Source: Rhizobiaceae bacterium
Lineage (GTDB): Bacteria; Pseudomonadota; Alphaproteobacteria; Rhizobiales; Rhizobiaceae
Assembly (NCBI GenBank): GCA_023953775.1
Contig: JAMLJD010000003.1
Coordinates: 1-64,000, forward strand
Reading direction: 5' to 3'
DNA length: 64,000 nucleotides
Position numbers and translations under genes: made by a program. Below are positions 42,470 through 52,198 of the stretch, one piece after another. Each line of letters opens with the position of its first letter. Position 1 is the first letter of the stretch. The notes below the pieces were generated by a model, which did no database searches, had not been told where the DNA came from, and saw only the letters and a list, made by a program, of their open reading frames with translations.

Positions 42470-44494
42470 GTGGCCAAGAACTACCGGGTTTCCGCCGACA
42501 TTGGCGGGACATTCACAGATATTGTCTTCCAGGATGCCAGGACGGGCTCCTGCGGCGCCTTCAAGGTGCTCTCAACGCCCCAGAATCCTGCTCTCGCGGT
42601 TCTGAAAGGCATCGAGGCGGCGATCGAGCCGGACGCCGGGATCGACTTCTTCGTCCATGGCACAACCGTCGGATTGAACGCGCTCCTGACCCGGCGCGGC
42701 GCCAAGGTCGCACTGCTGACCACCCGCAATTTCCGCGACATCTACACCATCCAGGGCAATGATCGCGGCGAGATCTTCTCCATCCGCTGGAACAAGCCGA
42801 AGCCGCTTGCGGCGCTCGAACACACCCATACCGCACGCGAGCGCATCGCCGCCGACGGTTCGGTGGTGGAGCCGCTGTCGCGCGAGGATCTGGATGCGTT
42901 CGTCGAGGCGGTGAAGCGCGAGAAATATGAAGCGATCGCCATCTGCTTCCTGTTCGCCTTCAAGAACCCCGCGCACGAGCTCGAGGCAGCCGACTATCTG
43001 TCTGAGCGCCTCCCGGGCATCTCCATCGCCTTGTCGCACCAGGTCTCGCCGGAGTGGCGCGAGTTCGAACGCACCTCGACGACGGTGATGGACAGCTATC
43101 TCGCGCCGGTCGTGCGCCGCTATCTGGACACGCTCGTCGGCGAGTTGAAGCACCGGCTTCCCGCCGACCAGGGCATCCATATCATGGAATCGAACGGCGG
43201 CGTCATGAGCGCGGCTTCGGCCAGCCAGACACCGCTGCAGACGCTGCTTTCCGGTCCGGTGGGCGGCGCGATCGGCGGCAAGGCGCTGTCGGCGGCGACG
43301 GGCCGCCCGAACCTCATCTGCGTCGACATGGGCGGCACGTCCTTCGATGCCAGTCTCATCATCGACGGCCTCCCGTCCGGCTCGAACGAGACCAAGCTCG
43401 AGGGCCTGCCGATTCAGATGTCGGTTGTCGACATCCACGTCATCGGCGCCGGCGGCGGCTCGATCGCCTGGGAGGAGGCAGGCGCGATGCGGGTCGGGCC
43501 GCAATCGGCCGGCTCGAATCCTGGTCCCGTGTGCTACGGGCTCGGCGGCACGGAGCCGACTGTCTCCGACGCGAACCTCGTGCTCGGTCGGCTTGACGGC
43601 TCCAACTTCTCGGGCGGCGCGATGACGCTCGACCGCGATGCGGCGGCGGCGGCGCTCGGCGTGATGGGCAAGACGTTCGGCATGACGGCCGAGGCGATGG
43701 CGCAGGGCGTCGTCGATATCGTCAATGCCAAGATGGCCGACGCGATCCGTACCATCACCATTCGCAGGGGTATCGATCCGCGCGACTTTTCACTCGTTGC
43801 GTTCGGCGGCGCCGGACCGGCGCAGGCCGCGGCTCTGGCCGAGGAGTTGCAGATCCGCGAGGTCATCATCCCAGTCCATCCGGGGGCGTTTTCCGCCTGG
43901 GGCATGCTGCAGACCGATGTTCGCCACGACTTCAAGGAGACGCTGTACAGCTTCTGGGACCAGATGGAGCTCGGGGCGCTGGAGGAAGCCTTCGACCGCC
44001 TGCGGAAGCGTGGTCACGACTATCTCATCGAAGAGGGGATCGCCGCCGACGCGATCAGCTTCGAGCGTGCCGTCGATTTCCGGTACCACGGCCAGGAGTA
44101 TGTGCTCACGATCCCGGTGCCGGACGGGCCGATCGACATGGATGCCGTGCGCAAGGCGTTCGACACCGCCTATGAGCGTCAGTACGGCCATTCGAGCCCC
44201 GAAAACCGCGTCGAGATGGCGAATATCCGCGTTGCCGCGCTTGGCCGTCTCCCGCGGCCGGACAATGCACCGCCGGCGCCCGGTGCTGCCAAGCCGCGGC
44301 GCGAGCGGAACGTCCATTTTGCCGGCGAACCGCGCAAGACGGCGATCGTCGACCGCAACGACATCGGGGCCGACGAGACGATCGACGGACCGGCGATCAT
44401 CGAAGAGGGGACCGCGACGACCCTCGTGCCGCCCGGATGGCGCGCCGCGATGATCGAAGGCAGCCACCTCTCGCTGACCCGAACCCAAGGATGA
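42470..44494 (+). CDS. Hydantoinase A / oxoprolinase family ATPase subunit (HyuA)
   Basis: 674 residues. An actin-like ATPase N-domain opens YRVSADIGGTFTDIVFQD; GTTVGLNALLTRRGAKVALLTT and CVDMGGTSFDASLII are the other nucleotide-binding parts. The metal/amide region includes FVHGTT and SFGGAGPAQAAALAEEL-like AFGGAGPAQ. These enzymes open lactam or hydantoin rings at the cost of ATP and work with HyuB. GTG 42470 follows AGGGTGA; GTG 42461 is possible. The stop overlaps the hyuB start (ATGA). Confidence 0.88.
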   Translation: MAKNYRVSADIGGTFTDIVFQDARTGSCGAFKVLSTPQNPALAVLKGIEAAIEPDAGIDFFVHGTTVGLNALLTRRGAKVALLTTRNFRDIYTIQGNDRGEIFSIRWNKPKPLAALEHTHTARERIAADGSVVEPLSREDLDAFVEAVKREKYEAIAICFLFAFKNPAHELEAADYLSERLPGISIALSHQVSPEWREFERTSTTVMDSYLAPVVRRYLDTLVGELKHRLPADQGIHIMESNGGVMSAASASQTPLQTLLSGPVGGAIGGKALSAATGRPNLICVDMGGTSFDASLIIDGLPSGSNETKLEGLPIQMSVVDIHVIGAGGGSIAWEEAGAMRVGPQSAGSNPGPVCYGLGGTEPTVSDANLVLGRLDGSNFSGGAMTLDRDAAAAALGVMGKTFGMTAEAMAQGVVDIVNAKMADAIRTITIRRGIDPRDFSLVAFGGAGPAQAAALAEELQIREVIIPVHPGAFSAWGMLQTDVRHDFKETLYSFWDQMELGALEEAFDRLRKRGHDYLIEEGIAADAISFERAVDFRYHGQEYVLTIPVPDGPIDMDAVRKAFDTAYERQYGHSSPENRVEMANIRVAALGRLPRPDNAPPAPGAAKPRRERNVHFAGEPRKTAIVDRNDIGADETIDGPAIIEEGTATTLVPPGWRAAMIEGSHLSLTRTQG

Positions 44495-46203
44495 AGAAGA
44501 CCATGAAGGCCGATCCCATCACCACCGAAGTGGTTCGCAATTTCGTCATCTCGTGCGCCGAGGACATGAACGCCTCACTGTGGCGCTCCGCCCATTCCGC
44601 GATCATCTACGAAGGCAAGGACAGCGCCGTTGCGCTGATGGACGAGCACGGCAACATGCTCGGCCAGTCGACCGGCGTGCCGCTTTTCATCGGCGCGATC
44701 GACGTGTGCGTTCGCTATGTGAAGGAGTATTACGGAGACGACATCGGTGACGGCGACATCTTCATCATGAACGACAGCTACATGCAGGGCACTCACCTGC
44801 ATGACGTCACCGCCATTGGGCCTATCTTCTACAAGGGCGAACTGATCGGCTTCGGCGCCGCGCGCGCACACTGGAACGACATCGGCGCCATCGATCCCGG
44901 TTCCACCATGGGGTCGACCAACATCTACCAGGAGGGCCTGCGGCTCGGCCCGACGCGGATCGTCAAGGGCGGCAAGCAGGTTCGCGAATGGTACGACCAC
45001 CTGCGCCTGAACACGCGCCTGCCGGATGCGACGGTTGGCGATCTCGGCGCCCAGATCGCCGCGATCCGCACCGGTGAACGCCGTCTCGGGCAACTGCTCG
45101 AGCGCATCGGCGCCGAGACCTATCGCGCCGCATGCCAGAACGTCTTCGAGCAGGCGCGCCGGCTCGACCGCGAGGCGATCGCGGCGATCGCGGACGGGAC
45201 ATGGCATCGCGAGGGTTATCTCGACAATGACGGCGTCGGCGACGAGCCGGTCAAGGTTGCGCTGACGCTCACCGTCAAGGGCGAGGACCTGATCGTCGAT
45301 CTCACCGGCACGTCGGGGCCGGTCGCGGGGTCCGTCAATTGCGGTGCCAGCCAGACCGAATCCCTGCTGCGTCTCGCCTACAAGACGATGATCAGTCCCG
45401 AGCGGGCGATCACCGGCGGCTCGTTCGAGACGATGAGCGTGATCATGCCCGAGGAATGCATGTTCAACGCCAAGGAGCCTGCGGCGTGCGAATGGTACTT
45501 CACCGGGCTTGGCCTGCTGGCCGATCTGTTCATCTCATGTCTGTCCGAGGCGATGCCCGAGCGTTCGACCGCCGCCCATTACGGAGATTCCATGGTGGCG
45601 GGTTTCTTCTCCGTCGATCCCAAGCGGGGTCAGTGGATCTCCATCGAGCCGACGGCCGGGGGCTGGGGCGGGCGCAGCGACGGCGACGGTGAAAGCGCAC
45701 TGATCAATCTCGTCAATGGCGGCTTCAGGAACATCCCCGCCGAAGTCATGGAAACCAAGTTCCCTGTGCGCCTCGACGAGTTCTCCATCCGTCCCGATTC
45801 CGGCGGACCGGGCCGCCATCGCGGCGGTTGCGGTGTGGTGCGCCGCTATCGCACGCTCGAGGATTGCTACAGCGCGCTGTGGTTCGAACGCTCGAAAACC
45901 CCGGCCTGGGGTCTGAACGGCGGCCGCGACGGCGCCGGCCCGGAAATCAACATCACCTTTCCCGACGGCTCGACCGAGCATCCGCTTAAGATGCGCGCCC
46001 GTCTGTTCGAGGCCGGCACTGTGGTCGAAACCAAGACCGGCGGCGGCGGCGGCAATGGCGATCCGATGGCGCGCCCGTTCACGGAAGTGCTCGGAGACGT
46101 GCGGCAGGGCTATCTCACGCGGGCGGCGGCACTGGCCGACTATGGGGTCAGTGTCGGGGCTGATATGGTGGTCGACGAGGCGGCGTCGCAGCCGCGCGGC
46201 TAG
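44491..46203 (+). CDS. Hydantoinase B / oxoprolinase family subunit (HyuB)
   Basis: 570 residues. Typical HyuB features are [58 protein letters not shown] and, near the C-terminus, [18 protein letters not shown] and GGGGGNGDP. It is the partner of HyuA in ATP-dependent or metal-dependent opening of hydantoin-, oxoproline- or N-methylhydantoin-like rings. Starts inside the hyuA stop codon; ATG 44503 is another possible start. Confidence 0.88.
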   Translation: MKKTMKADPITTEVVRNFVISCAEDMNASLWRSAHSAIIYEGKDSAVALMDEHGNMLGQSTGVPLFIGAIDVCVRYVKEYYGDDIGDGDIFIMNDSYMQGTHLHDVTAIGPIFYKGELIGFGAARAHWNDIGAIDPGSTMGSTNIYQEGLRLGPTRIVKGGKQVREWYDHLRLNTRLPDATVGDLGAQIAAIRTGERRLGQLLERIGAETYRAACQNVFEQARRLDREAIAAIADGTWHREGYLDNDGVGDEPVKVALTLTVKGEDLIVDLTGTSGPVAGSVNCGASQTESLLRLAYKTMISPERAITGGSFETMSVIMPEECMFNAKEPAACEWYFTGLGLLADLFISCLSEAMPERSTAAHYGDSMVAGFFSVDPKRGQWISIEPTAGGWGGRSDGDGESALINLVNGGFRNIPAEVMETKFPVRLDEFSIRPDSGGPGRHRGGCGVVRRYRTLEDCYSALWFERSKTPAWGLNGGRDGAGPEINITFPDGSTEHPLKMRARLFEAGTVVETKTGGGGGNGDPMARPFTEVLGDVRQGYLTRAAALADYGVSVGADMVVDEAASQPRG

Positions 46204-46268
46204 AGCATTCGTGTGGCGAGGCGGAGATCGCCGCGCGCCGCATGAACGCTTGAAATTGGACATCAAAG

Positions 46269-46313
46269 CCATGTTCCCGCCCGAACACCGGTATCCGCTT
46301 TTCGGGAACATGG
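46269..46313. repeat. Rhizobial-style intergenic palindromic repeat
   Basis: CCATGTTCCCG (46269-46279) and CGGGAACATGG (46303-46313) form a perfect 11-bp stem. The loop contains ACCGGTATCCGCTTTT, resembling the palindromic elements with CGGTTTCCACTTTTCGG that recur in Mesorhizobium/Bradyrhizobium intergenic regions. It lies in the 126-bp gap between hyuB and the ABC ATPase gene. Family link is from memory and needs a search. Confidence 0.45.
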
Positions 46314-46329
46314 TCTGGAACGGGGAACC

Positions 46330-47865
46330 ATGACCGAGGCCCAGGCAGGCACACCGGCGATACGCGCGAGGGATATCGGCGTCTCCTTCTCGGGCGTCTC
46401 CGTCCTGCGTGACGTAACGCTCGACATCCTGCCGGGTGAAATTCACGGGCTCGTCGGCGAGAACGGTGCCGGCAAGTCTACCCTCGGCAAGGTTCTCGGC
46501 GGCTACTATTCGGCGTCGCACGGCACGCTGGAAGTCTTCGGCCGGCCGGCGGTGAGCTGGGACCCTCACAGCGCACTCGCCCGCGGCGTGGCGATCATGC
46601 ATCAGGAACTGCAGCTCGTCCCTGCGCTGACCGTGGCGCAGAACGTCTTTCTCGGCATTGAGGACCACCGGTGGGGCGTGCTGCGCTCCACCGAGGCCAC
46701 CAGGCTTGAGAAGCTGATGCAGACCAGTGGTTTCGAACTCGATCCACATGCCGTCGTTTCGGATCTTTCGATCGCGGATCAGCAGAAGATCGAGATATTG
46801 CGGGCGCTTGCGCGAAACGCGCGCGTGATCGTCATGGACGAGCCGACTTCGTCGCTGTCGAAGGGCGAGGTCGACCAGCTTCACGACGCCATGCGCAAGT
46901 TGCGCGGCGAGGGCCGCACGGTCATTTACGTCTCGCACTTCCTCGACGACGTTCTCTCGGTGACCGACTGCATCACTGTGCTGCGGGACGGCGAACATGT
47001 AGCCACCTTGGACACCGCGAACGTCGGCAAGGCCGATCTCGTCGGCGCGATGCTCGGCGGCGAGAAGACCGAAACACCGTTTCCGCCGAAGAGGACGCCG
47101 ACCCGGAGTACCATCGTTCTCGAGGCAAGGGACGTTCGCAGTGCCCGCGGCGCCCGCGGGGCGTCACTCAAGATCGCCAGCGGCGAGATAGTCGGGCTTG
47201 TCGGACTTGTCGGCAGCGGGCGCAGCGAGATCGCCCGCGCCATCATCGGCGCCGATGCGGCGACCGGCGGGGAACTGCTTCTCGAGGGCGCTCCTTATGA
47301 AACGCGGACCGTCGCGGCCTCGGCCGCGCGGGGCCTCGTGATGGTACCCGAAGACCGGCGCAAGCAGGGGCTGGTGATGACGATGCCGGTTCGGGCAAAC
47401 ATGTCTCTCCCGCATCTCAAGCGCATGTCGCATGCCGGCGTGGTCGATGGACGGGCGGAAAGGAAGCGGGCGCGCGAGCTCATCGATCACTTCCAGGTGC
47501 GGCCTGCCATGCTCGACGGCGACGTGTCGAACTATTCGGGCGGCAACCAGCAGAAGGTGCTCATCGGCAAGTGGCTGATGGAAAACCCGAAGGTCGTCAT
47601 TCTCGACGAGCCGAGCCGGGGCGTCGACGTCGGCGCGCGCCAGCGCATACACGAGGCGATCTGCGAGCTTGCCGCGGGCGGCACGGCCATCCTGCTGATA
47701 TCGAGCGAGATCGATGAGGTTCTGGGCCTCGCACACCGCGCCTATCTCGTCGACAGCGGCCGGATCGTGGCCGAGATCGACCCCTCCGACAATGACGAGG
47801 CTTCGGTGCTCGCCGCCCTTTTCCATCATCAAAGCGCCAACGCGACGGAAGGACCGCATGAATAG
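46330..47865 (+). CDS. Sugar-type ABC transporter ATPase (double domain, RbsA/MglA-like)
   Basis: 511 residues, two fused ABC domains. Domain 1 has Walker A GENGAGKST, signature-like LSIADQQKIEILRAL and Walker B IVMDEPTSSLSKGE. Domain 2 has GLVGSGRSEIARA in the Walker A place, lacking the canonical Lys-Ser/Thr as in RbsA-type proteins, the signature YSGGNQQKVLIGKWL and Walker B VVILDEPSRGVDVGARQ. It energises import of the ligand bound by the protein encoded at 41416. It overlaps the permease gene by 8 bp. Confidence 0.9.
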   Translation: MTEAQAGTPAIRARDIGVSFSGVSVLRDVTLDILPGEIHGLVGENGAGKSTLGKVLGGYYSASHGTLEVFGRPAVSWDPHSALARGVAIMHQELQLVPALTVAQNVFLGIEDHRWGVLRSTEATRLEKLMQTSGFELDPHAVVSDLSIADQQKIEILRALARNARVIVMDEPTSSLSKGEVDQLHDAMRKLRGEGRTVIYVSHFLDDVLSVTDCITVLRDGEHVATLDTANVGKADLVGAMLGGEKTETPFPPKRTPTRSTIVLEARDVRSARGARGASLKIASGEIVGLVGLVGSGRSEIARAIIGADAATGGELLLEGAPYETRTVAASAARGLVMVPEDRRKQGLVMTMPVRANMSLPHLKRMSHAGVVDGRAERKRARELIDHFQVRPAMLDGDVSNYSGGNQQKVLIGKWLMENPKVVILDEPSRGVDVGARQRIHEAICELAAGGTAILLISSEIDEVLGLAHRAYLVDSGRIVAEIDPSDNDEASVLAALFHHQSANATEGPHE

Positions 47866-48790
47866 TCACGCCATCCTGCGCTTCCTGCAAAACTACGCCG
47901 TGCTGATCATGATCGCCGTCCTGATGATGGCGCTCGGCTTCATGTCGGACAGCTTCTTCACGCTGCGCAACCTGATAAACATCCTCAACCAGAACGCCCC
48001 GCTGGCAATCATGGCGTCGGCGATGACGCTGGTCATCATCGCAGGCGGGTTCGACCTGTCTGTTGGCTCGATCTTCGCCATGGGCGCGGTCGTATCGGCA
48101 TGGGTGGCGCTTAACGTCGATCCCTATGTCGGCCTGCTCCTGGCTCCGTTGGTCGGGCTTGTGCTCGGCACGATGAACGGCGTGATCATCACCACGCTCA
48201 AGGTTCACTCGTTCCTCGCGACCATCGCTACGAGCCTGATCTTCAAGGGTGTGGCGATCGTCATTTCGGATGGCAAGCTCATTCCCGTCCGGATGGACGA
48301 ATTCACCTGGCTCGGCCGCGACAAGATCGGGGGGGTCTTCATCGCCGTGTGGGTGATGATCGCATTCGCGGCCATCCTCACATTCGCGCTCAACAAGACG
48401 GTTTTCGGGCGGAAAGTGTTCTCGGTGGGCGGCAACGAGGAAGCCGCGATCCTGTCCGGCATTCGCACCAACCGCATCAAGATCGCCACGTTCGCGCTCG
48501 CCGGGCTCGCCGCCGGTCTCGCCTCGGCCATCGCGGTTTCGCGCATTTCCATGGGGCAGGCGTCGGCGGGAACCGGGATGGAACTCCAGGCCATCGCCGC
48601 GGTGATTCTCGGCGGCACCAGCATCTATGGCGGGGTCGGCGCGGTCTGGCGCAGCATCGCCGGCGTGCTGCTGCTGGCGCTGATCAACAACGGCTTCAAC
48701 ATCCTCAACGCGGATCCGTTCTATCGCGACCTGACCACGGGGCTAGTGATCCTCGCCGCGATCGGCATCAGCGCGGGCGGCAAGCGCTGA
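47858..48790 (+). CDS. Sugar-type ABC transporter permease (RbsC-like)
   Basis: 310 residues with 8-10 membrane helices. AGGFDLSVGSIFAMGAVVSAW and AAVILGGTSIYGGVGAVWRS are the typical RbsC signatures; GGNEEAAILSGIRTNRIKIATFAL is the cytoplasmic coupling region. Only one permease gene is present, so the channel should be a homodimer. Last gene of the binding protein-HyuA-HyuB-ATPase operon. Confidence 0.9.
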   Translation: MNSHAILRFLQNYAVLIMIAVLMMALGFMSDSFFTLRNLINILNQNAPLAIMASAMTLVIIAGGFDLSVGSIFAMGAVVSAWVALNVDPYVGLLLAPLVGLVLGTMNGVIITTLKVHSFLATIATSLIFKGVAIVISDGKLIPVRMDEFTWLGRDKIGGVFIAVWVMIAFAAILTFALNKTVFGRKVFSVGGNEEAAILSGIRTNRIKIATFALAGLAAGLASAIAVSRISMGQASAGTGMELQAIAAVILGGTSIYGGVGAVWRSIAGVLLLALINNGFNILNADPFYRDLTTGLVILAAIGISAGGKR

Positions 48791-49132
48791 CAGTCTTCAT
48801 CGACGGCTGCGCGGATAGCTTGGACGTGGAGTGCCGAAGGGCATCGATGGTGCGGACGGCGGGACTTGAACCCGCATGGCCGAAGCCGAGGGATTTTAAG
48901 TCCCTTGTGTCTACCGATTCCACCACGTCCGCGGGACCCTGTTGCTAGCAGGATGACCGGTTCGGCACAATTCGTCGTGGCCTCGCCACTTCGCTTCCGG
49001 CGGACGAACATCGTTTCCTCACCGATCCGACCCCCTATGAAAAAGGAGCGCTGATCGGCTTTCGTCCCTGCACGGGGACTGGCATACGCCGTCAAGGCTT
49101 GGCACAGTCTTGCCGCCAACGGAGATCGCATC
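48791..49132. other. Intergenic region containing tRNA-Leu
   Basis: 341 bp between the permease and adenine deaminase genes. It holds tRNA-Leu (48848-48932, minus strand) and the leader of ade; no other gene seen. A sigma-54-like sequence near 49099 has wrong spacing. Confidence 0.6.
48848..48932 (-). tRNA. tRNA-Leu (anticodon UAA)
   Basis: A complete class II tRNA on the minus strand: acceptor GCGGACG pairs with CGTCCGC; D-arm TGGTGGAATCGGTAGACA; anticodon stem AGGGA/TCCCT with loop CTTAAAA (anticodon TAA); long variable arm CTCGGCTTCGGCC; T-arm GCGGG TTCAAGT CCCGC; CCA is encoded. Decodes UUA/UUG. Confidence 0.95.
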
Positions 49133-50941
49133 ATGTCCAGCCAGTCCACCAACACGCTGCAAACCCGCGTGGAAGCCGCGCCGAGACTTGTCGAGGTCGC
49201 CACCGGACGGCGCAAGGCAGACCTCGTCGTGCGCAACGGGCGCTGGGTGAATGTCCATTCGGGCGAGGTCATCGCAGCCACCGATATCGCCATCACCGCC
49301 GGCCGGTTCGCCTATTGCGGTCCAGATGCCAGTCACGCCATCGGCCCCGAGACCAAGGTCGTCGACGCGGCCGGACGCTATCTCGTGCCGGGCCTGTGCG
49401 ACGGCCACATGCATGTCGAAAGCGGCATGGTGACGGTGACCGAGTTCTGCCGCGCCGTCATCCCGCACGGCACCACCTCGATGTTCATCGATCCGCACGA
49501 GATCGCCAACGTGCTCGGCCTGGAAGGCGTGCGGCTGATGCATGACGAGGCGCTGGCTATGCCGGTCAACGTCTATGTCCAGCTTCCCTCCTGCGTCCCG
49601 TCGGCACCAGGCCTGGAACATGCCGGCGCTTCGCTCGGCCCCGACGAGTTCGCGGAGGCGATCGGGTGGGAGAACATCATCGGGCTTGGCGAGGTGATGA
49701 ATTTCCCGGGCGTGGCGGCCAACGACCCGACCATGGTCGCCGCGATCGCCGAGACGGTGCGCGCAGGCAAGACGGTCGGCGGCCATTATGCGTCGCCTGA
49801 ACTCGGCCTGCCGTTCCATGGCTATGTCGCCGGCGGCCCCGCGGACGATCACGAGGGAACCCGCGCCGCTGACGCCATCGCCCGTGTGCGTCAGGGCATG
49901 AAGGCGATGCTGCGGCTCGGCTCGGCCTGGTACGACGTTGCCGAGCAGGTGAAGGCGGTGACGGAGCAGGGGATCGACCCGCGCAATTTCATCCTGTGCA
50001 CCGACGACAGCCATTCCGGCACGCTCGTCAACGATGGCCACATGGACCGCGTCGTGCGCCACGCGATCGCCCAGGGTCTGCGGCCCGTCACCGCGATCCA
50101 GATGGCGACGGTGAACACCGCCGAGCATTTCGGTCTCGAGCGCGAGCTCGGCTCGATAACGCCAGGGCGCCGCGCAGATTTCCTCATCGTGTCGAACCTC
50201 GCCGAACTCGTCATCGACGAGGTCTATGCGCGAGGCGTGCGCATGGCACGCGCCGGCCGGCTTGAGGCCAAGATTCCGGCCTATCCGTATCCCGATCATG
50301 CCAAGCAGACCGTGAAGCTGGGCCGAACGATCGAAGCCGGAAACTTCGACATCGCCGCGCCGAAAGGCGCCAACGAGGTTCGCGCGCGCGTCATCGGCGT
50401 CATTGAAAACCAGGCGCCGACGCGGGCGCTGGAGGCCGAACTGAGCGTTCGCGACGGGCTGGTTGAGATGGACCGGCCGAACGATGTCTGCCAGATCGCG
50501 CTCGTCGAGCGGCATCGCGGCACCGGCGCGGTCGTCAACGGGTTTGTGTCAGGGTTCGGCTACATCGAGGACATGGCGATCGCCTCGACGGTGGCGCATG
50601 ATTCCCACCACATGATCGTGGTCGGTACCAATAAGGACGACATGGCGTTTGCCGCGAACCGGCTCGGCGAGGTCGGCGGCGGCGTGGTGCTCGTCTCGAA
50701 GGGACGGGAACTGGCGCTCGTCGAGATGCCGATCGCCGGCCTGATGTCGGACGAGCGGGCCGAGATCGTCGCGGAGAAGGCGGCCAAGCTGACGGACGCG
50801 ATGCGGGCGATGGGCTGCAGCCTCAACAACGCCTACATGCAGCATTCGCTCCTGGCGCTGGTTGTAATCCCCGAATTGCGGATTTCCGACATCGGGATCA
50901 TCGACGTCACGAAATTCGAGAAGGTCGACCTGTTCCTGTGA
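49133..50941 (+). CDS. ade: Adenine deaminase
   Basis: 602 residues, normal for the bacterial Ade of the amidohydrolase superfamily. Metal ligands: LVPGLCDGHMHVESGM (HxH), TTSMFIDPHEIANV, GGHYAS and LCTDDSHSGTLVNDGHMD. The C-terminal extension has GFGYIEDMAIASTVAHDSHHMIVVG and GCSLNNAYMQHSLLALVVIPELR, the adenine deaminase-specific domain. Converts adenine to hypoxanthine with release of ammonia. Could cooperate with gpt in purine salvage. Confidence 0.92.
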   Translation: MSSQSTNTLQTRVEAAPRLVEVATGRRKADLVVRNGRWVNVHSGEVIAATDIAITAGRFAYCGPDASHAIGPETKVVDAAGRYLVPGLCDGHMHVESGMVTVTEFCRAVIPHGTTSMFIDPHEIANVLGLEGVRLMHDEALAMPVNVYVQLPSCVPSAPGLEHAGASLGPDEFAEAIGWENIIGLGEVMNFPGVAANDPTMVAAIAETVRAGKTVGGHYASPELGLPFHGYVAGGPADDHEGTRAADAIARVRQGMKAMLRLGSAWYDVAEQVKAVTEQGIDPRNFILCTDDSHSGTLVNDGHMDRVVRHAIAQGLRPVTAIQMATVNTAEHFGLERELGSITPGRRADFLIVSNLAELVIDEVYARGVRMARAGRLEAKIPAYPYPDHAKQTVKLGRTIEAGNFDIAAPKGANEVRARVIGVIENQAPTRALEAELSVRDGLVEMDRPNDVCQIALVERHRGTGAVVNGFVSGFGYIEDMAIASTVAHDSHHMIVVGTNKDDMAFAANRLGEVGGGVVLVSKGRELALVEMPIAGLMSDERAEIVAEKAAKLTDAMRAMGCSLNNAYMQHSLLALVVIPELRISDIGIIDVTKFEKVDLFL

Positions 50942-50950
50942 CGTGCCGCC

Positions 50951-52105
50951 TCAGTTCCCGACGGCGACGCTGATCACCTCGATCGGCGTGGTGATGACGA
51001 TCTCGGCCGCCGAGGTGACGGTCGTCCCGACACCCCTTGCCAGGAGCTCAATGCGCTCGGCGATGCCGTTCGAGCCGTCGAGCGTCGTGCCGTCGCGCAG
51101 GCGTTCGCCGAGCAGGCGCACGAGGATCGGATTGTCGGCGAACTTGGCGTGGTTGAGGCTGTCGCCCGCCGAGATCGCCGTCAGGTCGACCACGATGACC
51201 CCGAGCTGGGCCAGATCCTCCGCCTTCGTGTAGTCGCCGAGGCGGGGCCGGTTCCCGGCAATGACGGATGAGAGCCGGAGCGCGCGGTCGTCGGCAGACA
51301 CCATCACGAAGAATGGCCGCTCCGGCTTGCCGATCCGCAGCAACTGGCTCTTGAACACGTCGAGATCGACGTCCGGCGAGGCCAGGACAACGTCGGCGAG
51401 CTTGCCGTGAAGGCTCTCGTCGCCGGTGATGGCCAGCTGCCGCAGGGCCTCCATCAGTACCCAGTTGCCCATCGAGTGCGCCACGATATCGATGCGCGTG
51501 GCACCGCTTGCCGCGATCGTCCGCAATGTCCGCTCCAGCGCGTCGCGGGCGATCGTTGCGCTGTTGTTGTCGTAGATATAGTCGACCGTCCGGCCCGCGG
51601 ATGCCCAGCTGAACAACACGGGTGTGCCGGCATAGCCGGAATCGTGGACGATCTGGGCCGCGCGATAGACGGCGGCGTCGAAACGGGTGCGGTAGCCATG
51701 GATGAAGACGAGAGCCCTGCCGCCGCTGGCCTTCAGCCGCCGCGCGAGGTCTGCATCGAATGCGCCGGCCTCCGGATAGAGGGCGACCTGCGCGGCCGAA
51801 AAGTGCCTGGCGGGGTCGGTCGCGCCGCTGCGCGGCCGCTCGATACGGCCCGATTCGTGGACCGACGGCACGGTGACTTCGACGCGGGCGAAGGTCAGTC
51901 CCTGGCCGCGCGCGCCTCCGAATACTTCCGCCTTTTCAGAAGTCTTCGCGCGCGTGGTTGCCACGAGGATGTCGTGGCGTCCGGCAATCTCGTCGGCTGC
52001 CGCAACTGTTCCGGTGAGAAGCGCGCGCGATTCATGGCCGGCGCAGCCCGCAAGGGCCACGGCCAGACACACCACAAGAATACGGACGCCATGAGAAGCG
52101 CGCAT
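50951..52105 (-). CDS. DUF900-type alpha/beta hydrolase lipoprotein
   Basis: 384 residues. Lipobox L-A-G-C at residues 18-21 predicts lipid anchoring. The hydrolase domain contains ALVFIHGYRTRFDAAVYRAAQI, LFSWASAGRTVDYIYDNNSA and the nucleophile motif IVAHSMGNWVLMEALR, the standard signature of DUF900 proteins. Function unknown in the family. It converges on ade with a 9-bp gap. Confidence 0.85.
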   Translation of the reverse strand: MRASHGVRILVVCLAVALAGCAGHESRALLTGTVAAADEIAGRHDILVATTRAKTSEKAEVFGGARGQGLTFARVEVTVPSVHESGRIERPRSGATDPARHFSAAQVALYPEAGAFDADLARRLKASGGRALVFIHGYRTRFDAAVYRAAQIVHDSGYAGTPVLFSWASAGRTVDYIYDNNSATIARDALERTLRTIAASGATRIDIVAHSMGNWVLMEALRQLAITGDESLHGKLADVVLASPDVDLDVFKSQLLRIGKPERPFFVMVSADDRALRLSSVIAGNRPRLGDYTKAEDLAQLGVIVVDLTAISAGDSLNHAKFADNPILVRLLGERLRDGTTLDGSNGIAERIELLARGVGTTVTSAAEIVITTPIEVISVAVGN

Positions 52106-52198
52106 TGTCCAAATCCGACGGCCACGGAAGTCGGACCGCTCTTAGATCGGATCAGCGGCGCGGTCCAGTCACACCACTGGCGCGCGATTAACAATTGG

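Noticed and set aside
49099-49114. Sigma-54-like sequence TTGGCAC...TTGC before ade
   Set aside because: Only 9 bases separate GG and GC; sigma-54 promoters need 10, and no activator gene is nearby.
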